Source: CAYMTN01 sp964393335 (GTDB lineage Bacteria > Chloroflexota > Anaerolineae > Aggregatilineales > Aggregatilineaceae). Taken from it: a DNA stretch of 41,736 nucleotides. Numbering within the stretch: position 1 is the first letter of the stretch; each line of letters begins with the position of its first letter. The notes below the pieces were generated by a model. That model was not told the DNA's origin. It saw only the letters and a list, made by a program, of their open reading frames with translations, and did no database searches. Made by a program: the position numbers and the translations under genes. The stretch lies in the NCBI GenBank assembly GCA_964393335.1, contig CAYMTN010000016.1:1-41736 (forward strand), read 5' to 3'. This document shows, one piece after another, positions 16,355-24,897 of the stretch.

Positions 16355-16810
16355 ATGCCGCACATCATCGACGAAGCTGAAGCCCTGCTGCACGAGCGTG
16401 GGTTCAAGGTGACACCCCAACGCACGCTGCTGCTGCAAGTGCTCGCCGCCCAATCCAAACACCTGGATGCTGACGAGATTTACCAACTGGCCCACGCCCA
16501 GGACGACAGCATCAGCCTGGCAACCGTATACCGCGCGCTCAACCTGTTTGCCGAACTCGGATTAGTCGATCAGCGCTATGTCGAGCCGGAACACCGCCGC
16601 GAAGCCTTCCGCCTCTCGGATGGCCCCGAACAGCATTACCTGACGTGTGTTCGCTGCGGCACGCGTGTTTTGATCCACACCAACCTGTTGAACCAGATGG
16701 CGAGCGAGTTGGTCCGGCGGAAAGGTGTCAGCGTGACCAGCGCGTGCGCCTGTTTTACCGGCTACTGCCCGGATTGTACGGCGGAGCTTCAACGCGAGGG
16801 CCGGTTGTAG
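16355..16810 (+). CDS. Fur-family metalloregulator
   Basis: The protein is 151 residues, the usual Fur size. The N-terminal winged helix has the family pattern GFKVTPQRTLLLQVLA, HLDADEIYQLA and the recognition helix SLATVYRALNLFAELGLV. The dimerisation domain has HYLTCVRCG (CxxC) and a second CxxC in GYCPDC, which together form the structural zinc site. It is a dimeric repressor that senses a metal (Fe, Zn) or peroxide; which one cannot be told from sequence because sensor residues differ subtly. The metal-site residues in HHH-type Fur are not plainly conserved, and it might be Zur- or PerR-like. It is convergent with the GAF protein gene (stops 10 bases apart). No target gene is obvious in the window. 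Confidence 0.92.
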   Translation: MPHIIDEAEALLHERGFKVTPQRTLLLQVLAAQSKHLDADEIYQLAHAQDDSISLATVYRALNLFAELGLVDQRYVEPEHRREAFRLSDGPEQHYLTCVRCGTRVLIHTNLLNQMASELVRRKGVSVTSACACFTGYCPDCTAELQREGRL

Positions 16811-16820
16811 AGCAGAGCGA

Positions 16821-17432
16821 TCAGCCGTTTTTCGTCTCAAATTTGCGCGCGTTGTAGATCGCAATCGCGGCCTGTTCCGCCAACGAACTCAACACGTTGA
16901 GGTGATGCTTGTTATAACGCGACAGCGGGCGTCTGCTGTCCACGTAGATCAGGCCCAACACACGATCATCACAACACAGCGGCGCGGCCATCACCGTGCG
17001 CAGCGCCAGGTTAATGATGCTCTGCCGCTTGCTAAATCGTGGATCATCCTGCGCATCGACCAGCAGGACCGGCTTGAGCGCGTCCAGCGTTTCTTGCACC
17101 ACGCTCGACGAAATCACGAAGTCCGCTTCGCTGAGATAGGCCCCTTCATACGAGCGCCCCATCTTAAAATGCGGCACCCCATCGTCTTCCAGCAGCATCA
17201 AAAAAGCGCGGTCCGCTTCCGCGAACGAGAGCGCACTATCCAGAATCAGCGCGATCAGCGTGTGGACGTCATGCTGGCTGTGCAGCGCCTTCGTCACCCG
17301 CAACAACAGTTGCAGCGCGCGCAGTTCGTACACGTCACCCGTTTCGTGCGTGTAGGTCAGGTGCTCGCGTACGTCTTCCAGCACGCGATCCACGTCGCTC
17401 AAATGCTGCTGCTTACGCTTATCATCCATCAC
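16821..17432 (-). CDS. GAF-domain protein
   Basis: The protein is 203 residues. An N-terminal helical segment (about 1-40) leads to a single GAF domain (about 45-195): ADRAFLMLLEDD, a variable middle region, DPRFSKRQSIINLALRTVMAAPL and RVLGLIYVDSRRPLSRY. The pattern matches GAF domains at the start of FHA/adenylate-cyclase and kinase proteins in related bacteria, but here no output domain follows. It may bind a small ligand and act through protein contacts. Start ATG 17432 (a second ATG follows directly) has GGAGG about 12 bases upstream. The palindromic element at 17457-17532 lies in its leader, 24 bases before the start, as in the receiver gene at 24877. Confidence 0.85.
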   Translation of the reverse strand: MMDDKRKQQHLSDVDRVLEDVREHLTYTHETGDVYELRALQLLLRVTKALHSQHDVHTLIALILDSALSFAEADRAFLMLLEDDGVPHFKMGRSYEGAYLSEADFVISSSVVQETLDALKPVLLVDAQDDPRFSKRQSIINLALRTVMAAPLCCDDRVLGLIYVDSRRPLSRYNKHHLNVLSSLAEQAAIAIYNARKFETKNG

Positions 17433-17456
17433 CGGCTTGTGCCTCCACAGCTATGA

Positions 17457-17532
17457 TTAACAACCTATCCGTAAATTCCTTTTGGTAGGGGCGCTGCTTG
17501 CTGCGCCCAGCAATTTACGGATAGACATTGAG
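17457..17532. repeat. 60-bp palindromic element with 13-bp inverted ends, copy A
   Basis: Terminal inverted repeats CTATCCGTAAATT (17465-17477) and its reverse complement (17512-17524) enclose a 34-base core containing GGTAGGGGCGCTGCTTGC. The element is flanked on the left by TTAACAAC and on the right by ACATTGAG. Copy B at 24898-24973 has the same ends, the same 34-base core length and matching flanks, but the core runs in the opposite direction. The element lies 24 bases upstream of the GAF gene start on the minus strand. Confidence 0.9.
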
Positions 17533-17632
17533 TCTCATCCACTACTACGCATCCCACACCCGCAAAGTTCCCAACACGCTGATCCGTATTGTATCTGTTT
17601 TTGCCGTTCGTGCAGCCAGCGGCTGGGAAATC

Positions 17633-18910
17633 TCATCGCGGCTCTGCCCCGTGCTCTGCGAGTCTTTTCGGAATGGTCCTGGCCGAAAACGAACGCTGCC
17701 GCCAACTTCGCCGCCAGCGGCGCAGCATCGCGCCGGGCGAATGGTACACCATGCGCCGCCAGTAATGCCGGAGCCAGGCGCGGCGCAGCCCGGCGCGCAG
17801 CACCTGTTCACGGCGCAGCGGCCACTGGACCGCCAGCGGCAGCGCGGGCCCGGCCCCGCTCCACTCGATGATCGCGGCACCCCACGACAGCCCGCCGCCA
17901 AACCCGGCCACGCCGAGTACGTCGCCCGGTTGGAGCCGCCCGGTCTGCACCGCTTCGACCAGCGCAATCGGGATCGAGGCCGCCGAGGTGTTGCCATACC
18001 GTTCCAGGTTGCTGAACACGCGTTCCGGCGGCAGCTTGAGCGTTTCAGCCGCCACGTCCAGGATGCGCTGGTTGGCCTGGTGCGGCACCAACAGGTCGAG
18101 ATCGGCAGGGGTCAGACCGGCGGCATCCAGCGCGGCAGTGATGCCGCCCGCCAGCGCGCGCGTCGCAAACTGGAACACGCAGCGGCCATCCATGTAGAGG
18201 CGGTGCATCTCGTGCTGACCATCCCGCAGGTAGGTATCCCGGCTGTTGACCGTCGGCAGCGTCAGCAGGTCCCAACCGGTGCCATCCGACCGTAACACGC
18301 TGCTGAGGATGCCGCCGGGGATGTCGCTGCCCTTCAGCACGAGCGCCCCGGCCCCATCGCCAAACAGGATGCACGTTTTGCGGTCGGACCAATCCAACAC
18401 GCGGCTCATCGTCTCCGCGCCGATGACCAGCGCGGCGTCGATGCTGCCGGAGCGGATTTTGTTATAGGCCAGGTCCAGCGCGTACACAAACCCGGAGCAC
18501 GCTGCCGCCAGATCGCTGGCCCCGGCGTTCACCGCGCCTAACGCATCCTGCACCAGACTGGCCGTGCTGGGGAAAATGTATTCCGGCGTGGACGTGGCGA
18601 CGATCACCAGGTCAAGCTCGCGCGGCAGCATCCCGGCCACGGTCAACGCACGCTGCGCCGCCCGAATGGCGAGTTGGGTCGTCGTCTCGCCGGGCTGGGC
18701 AATACGCCGCTCGCGGATGCCGGTCCGCGTATAAATCCACTCGTCGTTGGTGTTGACCAGCGACTCAAACGCCGAATTGGGCATCACGTGGTCGGGCACG
18801 TCCATGCCCCATCCAGCCACGTGCGCATAACGCAGCGTCCGCGCGTGCAGCGCCTGCGCCACGCGCAGACGGCGCGGTCCGTTGGATTGTGTGTTCGTTT
18901 CATGTGCCAT
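17633..18910 (-). CDS. fabH: beta-ketoacyl-ACP synthase III (KAS III)
   Basis: KAS III starts fatty acid synthesis by condensing acyl-CoA with malonyl-ACP. The 425-residue protein contains the thiolase-fold catalytic triad: Cys in DLAAACSGFVYAL, His in VPHQANQRI and Asn in ERYGNTSAASIP, plus the glycine-rich end GFGGGLSWGAAIIEW. FabH normally ends right there. Here about 75 residues follow, very rich in arginine and tryptophan (LRRAWLRHYWRR, MLRRWRRSWRQR), which is unusual and could be a membrane or partner contact. There is also a 25-residue N-terminal extension. The start ATG 18910 has GGAG upstream; the longer start at 18940 does not. Alternatives: a secondary-metabolite or alkene-type KAS III. 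It stands alone, with no other fab genes near. Confidence 0.88.
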   Translation of the reverse strand: MAHETNTQSNGPRRLRVAQALHARTLRYAHVAGWGMDVPDHVMPNSAFESLVNTNDEWIYTRTGIRERRIAQPGETTTQLAIRAAQRALTVAGMLPRELDLVIVATSTPEYIFPSTASLVQDALGAVNAGASDLAAACSGFVYALDLAYNKIRSGSIDAALVIGAETMSRVLDWSDRKTCILFGDGAGALVLKGSDIPGGILSSVLRSDGTGWDLLTLPTVNSRDTYLRDGQHEMHRLYMDGRCVFQFATRALAGGITAALDAAGLTPADLDLLVPHQANQRILDVAAETLKLPPERVFSNLERYGNTSAASIPIALVEAVQTGRLQPGDVLGVAGFGGGLSWGAAIIEWSGAGPALPLAVQWPLRREQVLRAGLRRAWLRHYWRRMVYHSPGAMLRRWRRSWRQRSFSARTIPKRLAEHGAEPR

Positions 18911-18996
18911 GCTTTCGCTCCACGAAGATGAGTGGTCCACCTCGTGCCAGTGTAAAACGAGCCACCTCTCAATGACTCTCGCGCTGGTTGGCGATC

Positions 18997-19041
18997 TGGC
19001 ACAAAATACCTGTCAGGGTCTGCCAATTGGCACCAATACCT
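18997..19041 (+). promoter_or_regulatory. direct repeat and palindrome in the leader of the acetyltransferase gene
   Basis: TGGCACAAAATACCT (18997-19011) is repeated with one deletion and one change as TGGCACCAATACCT (19028-19041). A 10-base palindrome GCCAATTGGC (19022-19031) overlaps the second copy. The spacing of 31 bases is close to three helical turns, so two regulator half-sites are possible. No function is proven. Confidence 0.3.
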
Positions 19042-19059
19042 ACCGGACATGAGGTACCC

Positions 19060-19473
19060 ATGACAGAGCATGTGATCTATTCATTCGACCGACGGCTCCT
19101 GGTCCCCGGCGACGTGGCGCGGCGGCTGCACCAGACGGCATGGGCCGCCACCCGCCCCCCGCACACTATCCAGGCGATGATCGACGGGGCCGTGTGTGTT
19201 GGTGCATGGCACGACGGGCACCTGATCGGATTTGCGCGCGCCATCACCGACGACGTGTACCGCGCCTTCATAGAGGATGTGGTGGTCGATGAGACGTGGC
19301 GTGGACACGGCACCGGCGGCGAACTGGTGCGGCAGTTATTGACCCGGCTGGATCACGTCGAGGAGATCATTCTGAGTTGTGAGGACACGCTGGTGCCGTA
19401 TTACGAGCGGTTCGGCTTCCGGCGTGTGACGCACCAGTTCATGAACATCTGGAAGGGCGCAGGCGGGGAATGA
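19060..19473 (+). CDS. GNAT-family N-acetyltransferase
   Basis: The protein is 137 residues from ATG 19060 (GAGGT upstream), a normal GNAT size; a longer reading from 18988 would add residues with no ribosome binding site. The acetyl-CoA binding motif A is VVVDETWRGHGTGGELV, with the expected arginine-glycine loop, preceded by strand IGFARAITDDVYRAFIEDVV. The C-terminal PYYERFGFRRV motif is that of a GNAT B segment. It transfers acetyl groups to an amine on an unknown substrate, probably a small molecule or protein N-terminus. Its end is six bases from that of the convergent repeat protein gene. Regulation may involve the direct repeats at 18997-19041. Confidence 0.9.
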   Translation: MTEHVIYSFDRRLLVPGDVARRLHQTAWAATRPPHTIQAMIDGAVCVGAWHDGHLIGFARAITDDVYRAFIEDVVVDETWRGHGTGGELVRQLLTRLDHVEEIILSCEDTLVPYYERFGFRRVTHQFMNIWKGAGGE

Positions 19474-19479
19474 CGCGGC

Positions 19480-22131
19480 TCACGGGCCGAACACCGCGTC
19501 GAACAGCGCGGACGCGACCTCGTCGGATGCGCCGGGCGTGCCTATCAGCGTCATCACGGGGGCCAGCGCCGCCAGATCGGCCAGCACGTCGGTTTCGGGC
19601 CGCTTGCGCAGAAACAGCGCGATGCGCCGCCACAACGTATACGACTGGGCCGGGGACAGCAGGCGTACCCATGTCTCGGCCAGCCGCGCCAGCAGCGCCG
19701 CCCGCAGGCCGGAGTCGGCCACGTCGAGGCAGGCATCCAGCGCCAGGCTGAGCGCGTCTTGCTGGCGATTCTGCACGTCGGTTTGGGTGTCGATGTACGG
19801 CGCGAGGTGTGCCAGCGCGCTGGCCCGGTCGTAATCGTCTGCTATGCCGAGCGCCGTATCCAGCGCCGTATCCAGGATCGGGTAGCGCAGCGCGTAGGAC
19901 GTGTGCGGGATCAGTTCCAGCAAGGCGCTGACACGCTGGTAGCGGTCGGGCACGTCGTGCGCCGCCGCCAGCGCCGCCTCATGCAGATCGTCCGGGCGGC
20001 GCGGCAGCAGCGCGGTCAGGACGTGCATCCGGTCGTAGGGCGTGTCGATCTGTTCCGCCACGCCAATCGCCTTGTCGACCAGGGAATCGGGCAGCACGGG
20101 CGCAATCGCCGCCAGGATGCTCGCTTTTTGGTGCGGCGGTTTCAGCGCGTGCGCCAGGTTGATCACGTCCTGCCCGACGCGCACCTGCGGTTCGGGCGGC
20201 AGATAGGGCACCAGGGCGCTCAACGCCGGGACGCGCTCTAACGGGTCGAGGATGGTATACGCATCGGCCAGCGCGTCGGCAAGTTGATCTTCAAGCAAGT
20301 GGGGAGCCAGGAAAACCAGCGCCCGCGAGCGCTCGCTTTCGTCACGAATGGAGCGGGTCGCGGTCAGCGCTTCGTGCAGCGCGCGCCGCTGCAAGTCGTC
20401 GGGCAGGTGCGGCGCGAGATCGACCAGCACCACCACCCGATCATACCGCCGGGGCACGGCCAGCGCCGCGACCAGCGCATCCGCCAGCGCCTGGAGCCGC
20501 GCCGCCGCCGACAGGTAGGGCGCAATCGCCGCCAGCGCCATCGCCCGCGCCTCGGCGGATTCGATTTCCTGGGCGATGGCAAACGCCGCCACTTGCAGGT
20601 CGGGCGACAGGTGGGAGGCCAGTTGGGTCAGCGTCAAGGCGCGGTCGTAATCGTCGCCGATGCTCTTCAGCGCGTGCAGCGCCTCGCTGAGCAGTTCCGG
20701 CGACAGGTACGGGGCCAGCGCCGCAAACGCGCGGGCGCGGTCACCTTCGCGCTCAATCGAAAACGTGACCATGATCGCCTGCTGCAAACCGTCCGGCACG
20801 TCAACCAGCGGGCCGACCGCGTCAATATACGGGGCGAGTCCGATCAGGGCCGCCGCGCGCGCGTCGTCCCCATTGATCTGCTCGACAGCGTGCAGGGCAG
20901 CCATCAACGCGCGGCTTTGCAGCTCCTGCGGCAGATACGGGATCATGCGCGCCATGAGCAGCACGCGCGCGTCGGGCATTTCCAGCTCGTAGGCGATGCT
21001 CAACAGCCGGAGGTGAAACTCCGGTGGCAGGTGCGGCGGCAGCACGCTGAGCGCCGTCGCGCGGGCCACGTCGTTTTCAATGCAGCACGCCGCCGCGTCA
21101 AATGCCAATGACACGGCTTCGGCCTGCAAATGCGGCGGCAAATTGGCGATCACCGCGCCCAGCGCCCGCACGCGTGAGGCCGCGTCGTCGATGGCCTGCA
21201 CACCGGCTAACACGCGCTGTTGGAACGATGGCAGCGCCCGGTCGCGGGCCGGCGCATCCACGTGCGGGGCCAGGCTCAACAACACGTCCACGCGCAGCGC
21301 CGGATCGGACGGCGTGCCGTCAGCCGACGCATCGTCCAACGCCGCCTGGACCAGCGCCAGCGCATCCGGTACGATTTCCAGCCGGACAAGGTACGGGGCC
21401 AGCCGCGCCAGGCTGCGCAGCCGCAGCCCCGTATCGCGCACCGACTCAAGCCCGTCCCACACGGCGCGCAGCGCGTCCGCCGAAAGCTGACCGGCGACGT
21501 GCGTCAGCGCCGCCACCAATTCGCCCACGTCATCCGAATCCGGCGGGCGGGCGGCCAGGGCTATCAGGTGCCGCACCTGCAATCCCAGCGACCCCGGCCC
21601 GGCTACCAGCGCCGCTTCGAGCAGGCGGTTGAGGTCCTGCTCGGCAGTCGCCACAGCGGCAGCGGCGTCCTTGTCCGGCAGCGAACCGTACAGCGAGCGC
21701 ACGAGTTGATCCAGCACCAGCCGCAAATCCGCTGAGCGGCGTAATTCGGCGGCCAGCAGCTCAAAAAACGTCTCCGCCGCATCCGCCAGCGTGTCATGCA
21801 TATCGTCTGGCATGTCCAGCGCGTCCGCCCACAGGTCCGCCACGATGTCATAATCCGGCGTCTGGTCCGGCACAAACAGCCGCAGCAGTTCATCGACTAC
21901 CGGCGGCTCGGCCAGCACCTGCCCGCTCAACAGCCCGTGCGCGAACGGTGCGTTCTCCGGCGCGGTGTACTGGACGAGCGCATCTTGCAGCGCCACCCAA
22001 TAGGCGCGATGCAGCGTCCTGCCGTGAAAAAACTCCTCAAAGGAATCGCCCGGAAACAACGCGCCCAGCGCGCTCACGAACGACTCGGCGGCGTTGGCGA
22101 GTTCCTGGGTGGTGTGAATGTCTTCAGACAA
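19480..22131 (-). CDS. large alpha-helical repeat protein (about 17 HEAT-like units)
   Basis: The protein is 883 residues from TTG 22131. The N-terminal 110 residues form a separate helical domain (FEEFFHGRTLHRAYWVALQD, then a proline-containing loop and DYDIVADLWADAL). From about residue 225 the chain is a run of roughly 17 units of 32-41 residues of the form R-x-x-x-L-x-x-L-x-P-x-L-P-x-x-L-x-x-x-A-L, for example RARAFAALAPYLSPELLSEA and RALVFLAPHLLEDQLADA. These units resemble those that follow the NTPase in some bacterial STAND (NACHT-like) proteins, and the N-terminal domain resembles helical linkers there. There is no Walker A motif, so no NTPase is present. It probably is a superhelical binding scaffold. 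Start at TTG is supported by AGGTAGGT upstream and a -10 TATACT at 22174. Confidence 0.8.
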   Translation of the reverse strand: MSEDIHTTQELANAAESFVSALGALFPGDSFEEFFHGRTLHRAYWVALQDALVQYTAPENAPFAHGLLSGQVLAEPPVVDELLRLFVPDQTPDYDIVADLWADALDMPDDMHDTLADAAETFFELLAAELRRSADLRLVLDQLVRSLYGSLPDKDAAAAVATAEQDLNRLLEAALVAGPGSLGLQVRHLIALAARPPDSDDVGELVAALTHVAGQLSADALRAVWDGLESVRDTGLRLRSLARLAPYLVRLEIVPDALALVQAALDDASADGTPSDPALRVDVLLSLAPHVDAPARDRALPSFQQRVLAGVQAIDDAASRVRALGAVIANLPPHLQAEAVSLAFDAAACCIENDVARATALSVLPPHLPPEFHLRLLSIAYELEMPDARVLLMARMIPYLPQELQSRALMAALHAVEQINGDDARAAALIGLAPYIDAVGPLVDVPDGLQQAIMVTFSIEREGDRARAFAALAPYLSPELLSEALHALKSIGDDYDRALTLTQLASHLSPDLQVAAFAIAQEIESAEARAMALAAIAPYLSAAARLQALADALVAALAVPRRYDRVVVLVDLAPHLPDDLQRRALHEALTATRSIRDESERSRALVFLAPHLLEDQLADALADAYTILDPLERVPALSALVPYLPPEPQVRVGQDVINLAHALKPPHQKASILAAIAPVLPDSLVDKAIGVAEQIDTPYDRMHVLTALLPRRPDDLHEAALAAAHDVPDRYQRVSALLELIPHTSYALRYPILDTALDTALGIADDYDRASALAHLAPYIDTQTDVQNRQQDALSLALDACLDVADSGLRAALLARLAETWVRLLSPAQSYTLWRRIALFLRKRPETDVLADLAALAPVMTLIGTPGASDEVASALFDAVFGP

Positions 22132-22548
22132 TGATATGACCTACCTGCTGCACTGCGCCTTCACCTCAAGTATACCCCGTGTGCGCTGGCGGACGCGACC
22201 TGACCAGAGTCCTAGTCAGGATGATTGCGTCAAACTGCGGTAGCTACGCGTGCAGTCTCACACGGTGACTACGCCGCGTTTTCGGTCAAGCCTTTTCGGA
22301 AAAGGCTTGTGGGGCATGGGGCAAAGCCCCGCTGCGATTTTGGTGCGATTACCCTGAAGTCCGGGTGCGATCTGGCGCACATATACGGGCGGGTTTTTCG
22401 TATTCGCAGCGGCGGCGCGCCGAACCGCACGTTCGCCAGCAGTCCCCCTCGAAAATGAGCCGTTCCCGCCCCAGAACACACGCGCCCCGGCCTCAACCCG
22501 GCCAGGACGCGTCTCATCGTGTGCACGACCTCACCGGTCGATCACGAA
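22132..22548. other. intergenic region with hairpins, no gene seen
   Basis: This 417-base interval holds no convincing gene; short frames here lack ribosome binding sites. It contains CCTGAC...GTCAGG (22198-22219), a perfect 10-bp hairpin CAAGCCTTTT/AAAAGGCTTG with a three-base loop (22287-22309), and GGGGCAAAGCCCC (22318-22330). These lie downstream of the PA14-SH3 gene (minus strand, stop at 22549) and may end its transcript. Confidence 0.6.
22169..22174 (-). promoter_or_regulatory. -10 element of the repeat-protein gene
   Basis: The minus strand reads TATACT (5 of 6 matches), 37 bases before the TTG start at 22131. No good -35 is visible. Supports the TTG as the true start. Confidence 0.4.
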
Positions 22549-24322
22549 TTACTGGTCGCTGACCGGCACCGACGTTACATCACCCTGCACCGCGCGGTAC
22601 CATGCCCCATACGTCCAGCCTACGACATCCCCGTATTGGACCTTGAGCCACAGGCCGTTGGTGCTGCGGGCCAGCACTTGCAGGCGCGTGCCCCATACCG
22701 CCCGCGCCACTTTGGGATATTGCAGGCCCGGCCCGCTGCGAATGCGCATGTTGCCGTAAGCCTGCACGATGACGCCCTGCGTCGGCGCCGGCGGCGCATA
22801 CTGCGGCTGCGTGCCGTCCGTATACGGAAGCTGGTCAAACGTGCCTTGAATAATCCGAATCCAGGGCGCATACGACCAGCCGACCACGCCGTTGAAACTC
22901 ACCATGTACCACGAGTGCCCCTCGTTTATGCCAAGCAAATCGACTTCGGTGCCCCAGGGCATCAGGCCGATCTGCTTGGAGCGCGTCGTGGGGCTTTCAC
23001 GCACACGCAGATTGCCCATCACGCGGCCCTTGACGCCGGTCGGCTGCACGGGCGGCGGCGCGGGCGACTCGCCCGTCACGACCGGCACGCTGTTGAAATC
23101 GCCGGTGAAGGTCACGTACTGCGCCGATACCCAGCCCGATACGCCGTTCACGGTAAGCTGCGCCCACGCATTATCCGCCGTGCGCCCGGTGACCGGGTAT
23201 GTCTCGCCCCGGTTGAGCTTGGCGAGCACTTCGGCGGTCAGGCTGGGCGCACGCCGGAAGTTCAATACCGAGATGTTGACCGTCGCCGTGACGCCGGTCG
23301 GCGCGCCGGGCGACACCGACCCGCCGCCATCCGGGTTCAAGATCGGGTTCTGCGCGTTGGGCGGAGTCCATGTCAAAAACAGCAGCGCATCCGACGTGCG
23401 CTCCCGGTATTCAAACTTGAACGTGTGCGGCCCGTTCAAGAGCGTGACCTCAGACGTGTACGTCTGGCTGTTGGCGAACGTGTCCCAATAGTCAAAGATC
23501 ACCGTCGCATCGATCCAAAAACGGAAGTTGTCGTCCGCCCGCCCATAAAACGTGTAGACGCCCTGCGGCATATCGGTCGGCACGTTGAGCGAGCGCGTAA
23601 ACCGCGCCGAGAAGTTGTCAGCCGGAACCGCGCCGCCAGGGCTGCCCTGCCCCCAATTCAGGTTCAGGCCGCTGGGCGGGTACGACGACGTGAAGACCAG
23701 GCCCCCGCTCAGGTCCAACCCGTTGAAAAACTCGCCGTACCAGGGCACGCCGNNNNNNNNNNNNNNNNNNNNNNNNNNNNNNNNNNNNNNNNNNNNNNNN
23801 NNNNNNNNNNNNNNNNNNNNNNNNNNNNNNNNNNNNNNNNNNNNNNNNNNNNATGATCGTCGCATCGCCCGTCTCTTCAAACATCTCCAGCGTGATGGTG
23901 TGCGACCCGTCGGCGGTAAAACTGTAATCGGCCTGGAGCGTGCGCAGCCCGATACCGCCCTGCCACGAGTTGACCAGCAGAATCCCATCGACATACAGCC
24001 GCGCGCCGTCGTCTACCTGGACGGTAAATCGATAATTGCCTGCGCTGAAAAACACCGACGACGTAAAGCGCACCGAGAAGTTGTCAACCGGTGCGCCTGT
24101 CACAGCCCCGTTGATCACCGGCGCGCCCGCTCCCCAACTGTAGTTGATGCTGGTTGACAGCCCGCTCCAGATATATGCCCCGGCCAGGTCCTTGTTGTTA
24201 AAGACATACGTTGACCACGTCGCGGCCTGCGCTTCACCTTTGGGCGGTGACGATAACCACATGCCGCCCACCAACGCCGCGCACACTACCGCAATAGTCA
24301 CCAAACGCGATACGTTTTTCAT
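22549..24322 (-). CDS. secreted protein with two PA14-like domains and three SH3 domains (interrupted by an assembly gap)
   Basis: A signal peptide opens the protein (LVTIAVVCAALVGGMWLSSP). Two PA14-like domains follow: one before the gap (VDNFSVRFTSSVFFSAGNYR, DDGARLYVDGILLVNSWQ) and one after (ADNFSARFTRSLNVP, ADDNFRFWIDATVIFDYW). Then come three bacterial SH3 units (VLNFRRAPSLTAEVLAKL, GNLRVRESPTTRSKQIGL, GNMRIRSGPGLQYPKVAR). PA14 domains bind carbohydrates and SH3b domains bind peptidoglycan, so an extracellular envelope-binding role is likely. The 100 N at 23753-23852 put the two parts in different frames; a gap whose true length is a multiple of three would join them, so a single gene is the better reading. 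The start ATG 24322 has AGGGAAAG upstream. It is not part of the operon upstream, which ends in a hairpin. Confidence 0.85.
23753..23852. other. assembly gap (100 N) inside the PA14-SH3 gene
   Basis: Exactly 100 N, the usual placeholder for an unknown distance. The flanking coding halves share one strand and domain type, and lie in one frame if the real length is a multiple of three. The gap falls at the end of PA14 domain 1. Confidence 0.95.
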
Positions 24323-24446
24323 GATGACTTTCCCTCTGCTCTATGAATTCGCTAGCGCCCTTTCCCGATAAAATGCCCACCGGCACCAGAAACAAAAAAT
24401 CCATGATGACGATCACGCTTATCTTATCATGAATTTTGTGAACATG

Positions 24447-24480
24447 CTGCGCCGGGTCAAACGAACGTAACCCGGCGCAG
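24447..24480 (-). terminator. strong hairpin ending the sensor operon
   Basis: CTGCGCCGGGT (24447-24457) and ACCCGGCGCAG (24470-24480) form a perfect 11-bp GC-rich stem with a 12-base loop. It lies 31 bases beyond the stop codon of the receiver gene. There is no immediate U tract, so termination may be assisted, but the stem is the strongest in the region. Confidence 0.55.
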
Positions 24481-24511
24481 ATCGTTCCCCATATTTAATT
24501 GTCAGACACGA

Positions 24512-24877
24512 TCAGGTCAAAAATTTCCCGATCATGGCGATCAGCTCGGCAGTGCTGATCGGCTTCGGCAAATAATCGTCACAGCCCGCCGCGATAAACC
24601 GCTCGCGGTCGCCGCGCATCGCGTTGGCCGTCAGGGCGATCACCGGGATTTTCGTCGTGCTTTCAAACGCCTTGATGCGCTGTGTCGCCTCCACGCCGTC
24701 GATACCGGGCAGGCTGATGTCCATCAGGATCAAATCGGGTAGTTCTTTGGCGGCAATCTCGACGCCGGTCAGGCCATCTTCTGCTTCAATCACGTCAAAC
24801 CCGCGCGCCCCCAGAATCTTGCGCACCAGGCGTTTGTTTTGAAAGTTATCTTCTACGTACAAGATACGATATGGCAT
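24512..24877 (-). CDS. single-domain response regulator (DivK/CheY-like receiver)
   Basis: The protein is 121 residues, one receiver domain and nothing else. All active residues are present: the acidic pair in YVEDN, the phosphorylation aspartate in DLILMDISLPGIDGVEAT, Thr in ALTANAM and Lys in LPKPIS. The style MRGDRERFIAAGCDDY is that of DivK-like receivers, which act in phosphorelays or by protein contact rather than on DNA. The start ATG 24877 has GGGAGAA upstream; a longer reading from 24904 would begin inside the palindromic element. It is the last gene of the sensor operon and is followed by a strong hairpin. It may be a shuttle or sink for phosphate from the kinase encoded at 27479-31279. 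Confidence 0.92.
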   Translation of the reverse strand: MPYRILYVEDNFQNKRLVRKILGARGFDVIEAEDGLTGVEIAAKELPDLILMDISLPGIDGVEATQRIKAFESTTKIPVIALTANAMRGDRERFIAAGCDDYLPKPISTAELIAMIGKFLT

Positions 24878-24897
24878 ACAGATTCTCCCACTACACG

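Noticed and set aside
17545..17600. WD40-like ending (GTLRVWDA) on the minus strand between KAS III and element A
   Set aside because: Only one short motif, and the preceding residues are in the KAS III region in another frame, so chance is more likely than a gene remnant.
18911..18940. Longer start of KAS III at 18940
   Set aside because: No ribosome binding site; ATG 18910 has GGAG at a good distance.
18997..19011. Sigma-54 promoter (TGGCAC) before the acetyltransferase gene
   Set aside because: The required GC at -12 (TTGC) is missing at the right distance.
19480..22131. A STAND NTPase of a defence system
   Set aside because: No Walker A or B motif anywhere in the 883 residues; only the repeats and N-terminal helical domain recall that class.
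22258..22526. Small minus-strand frames in the interval 22132-22548
   Set aside because: They lack ribosome binding sites and read across hairpin repeats.
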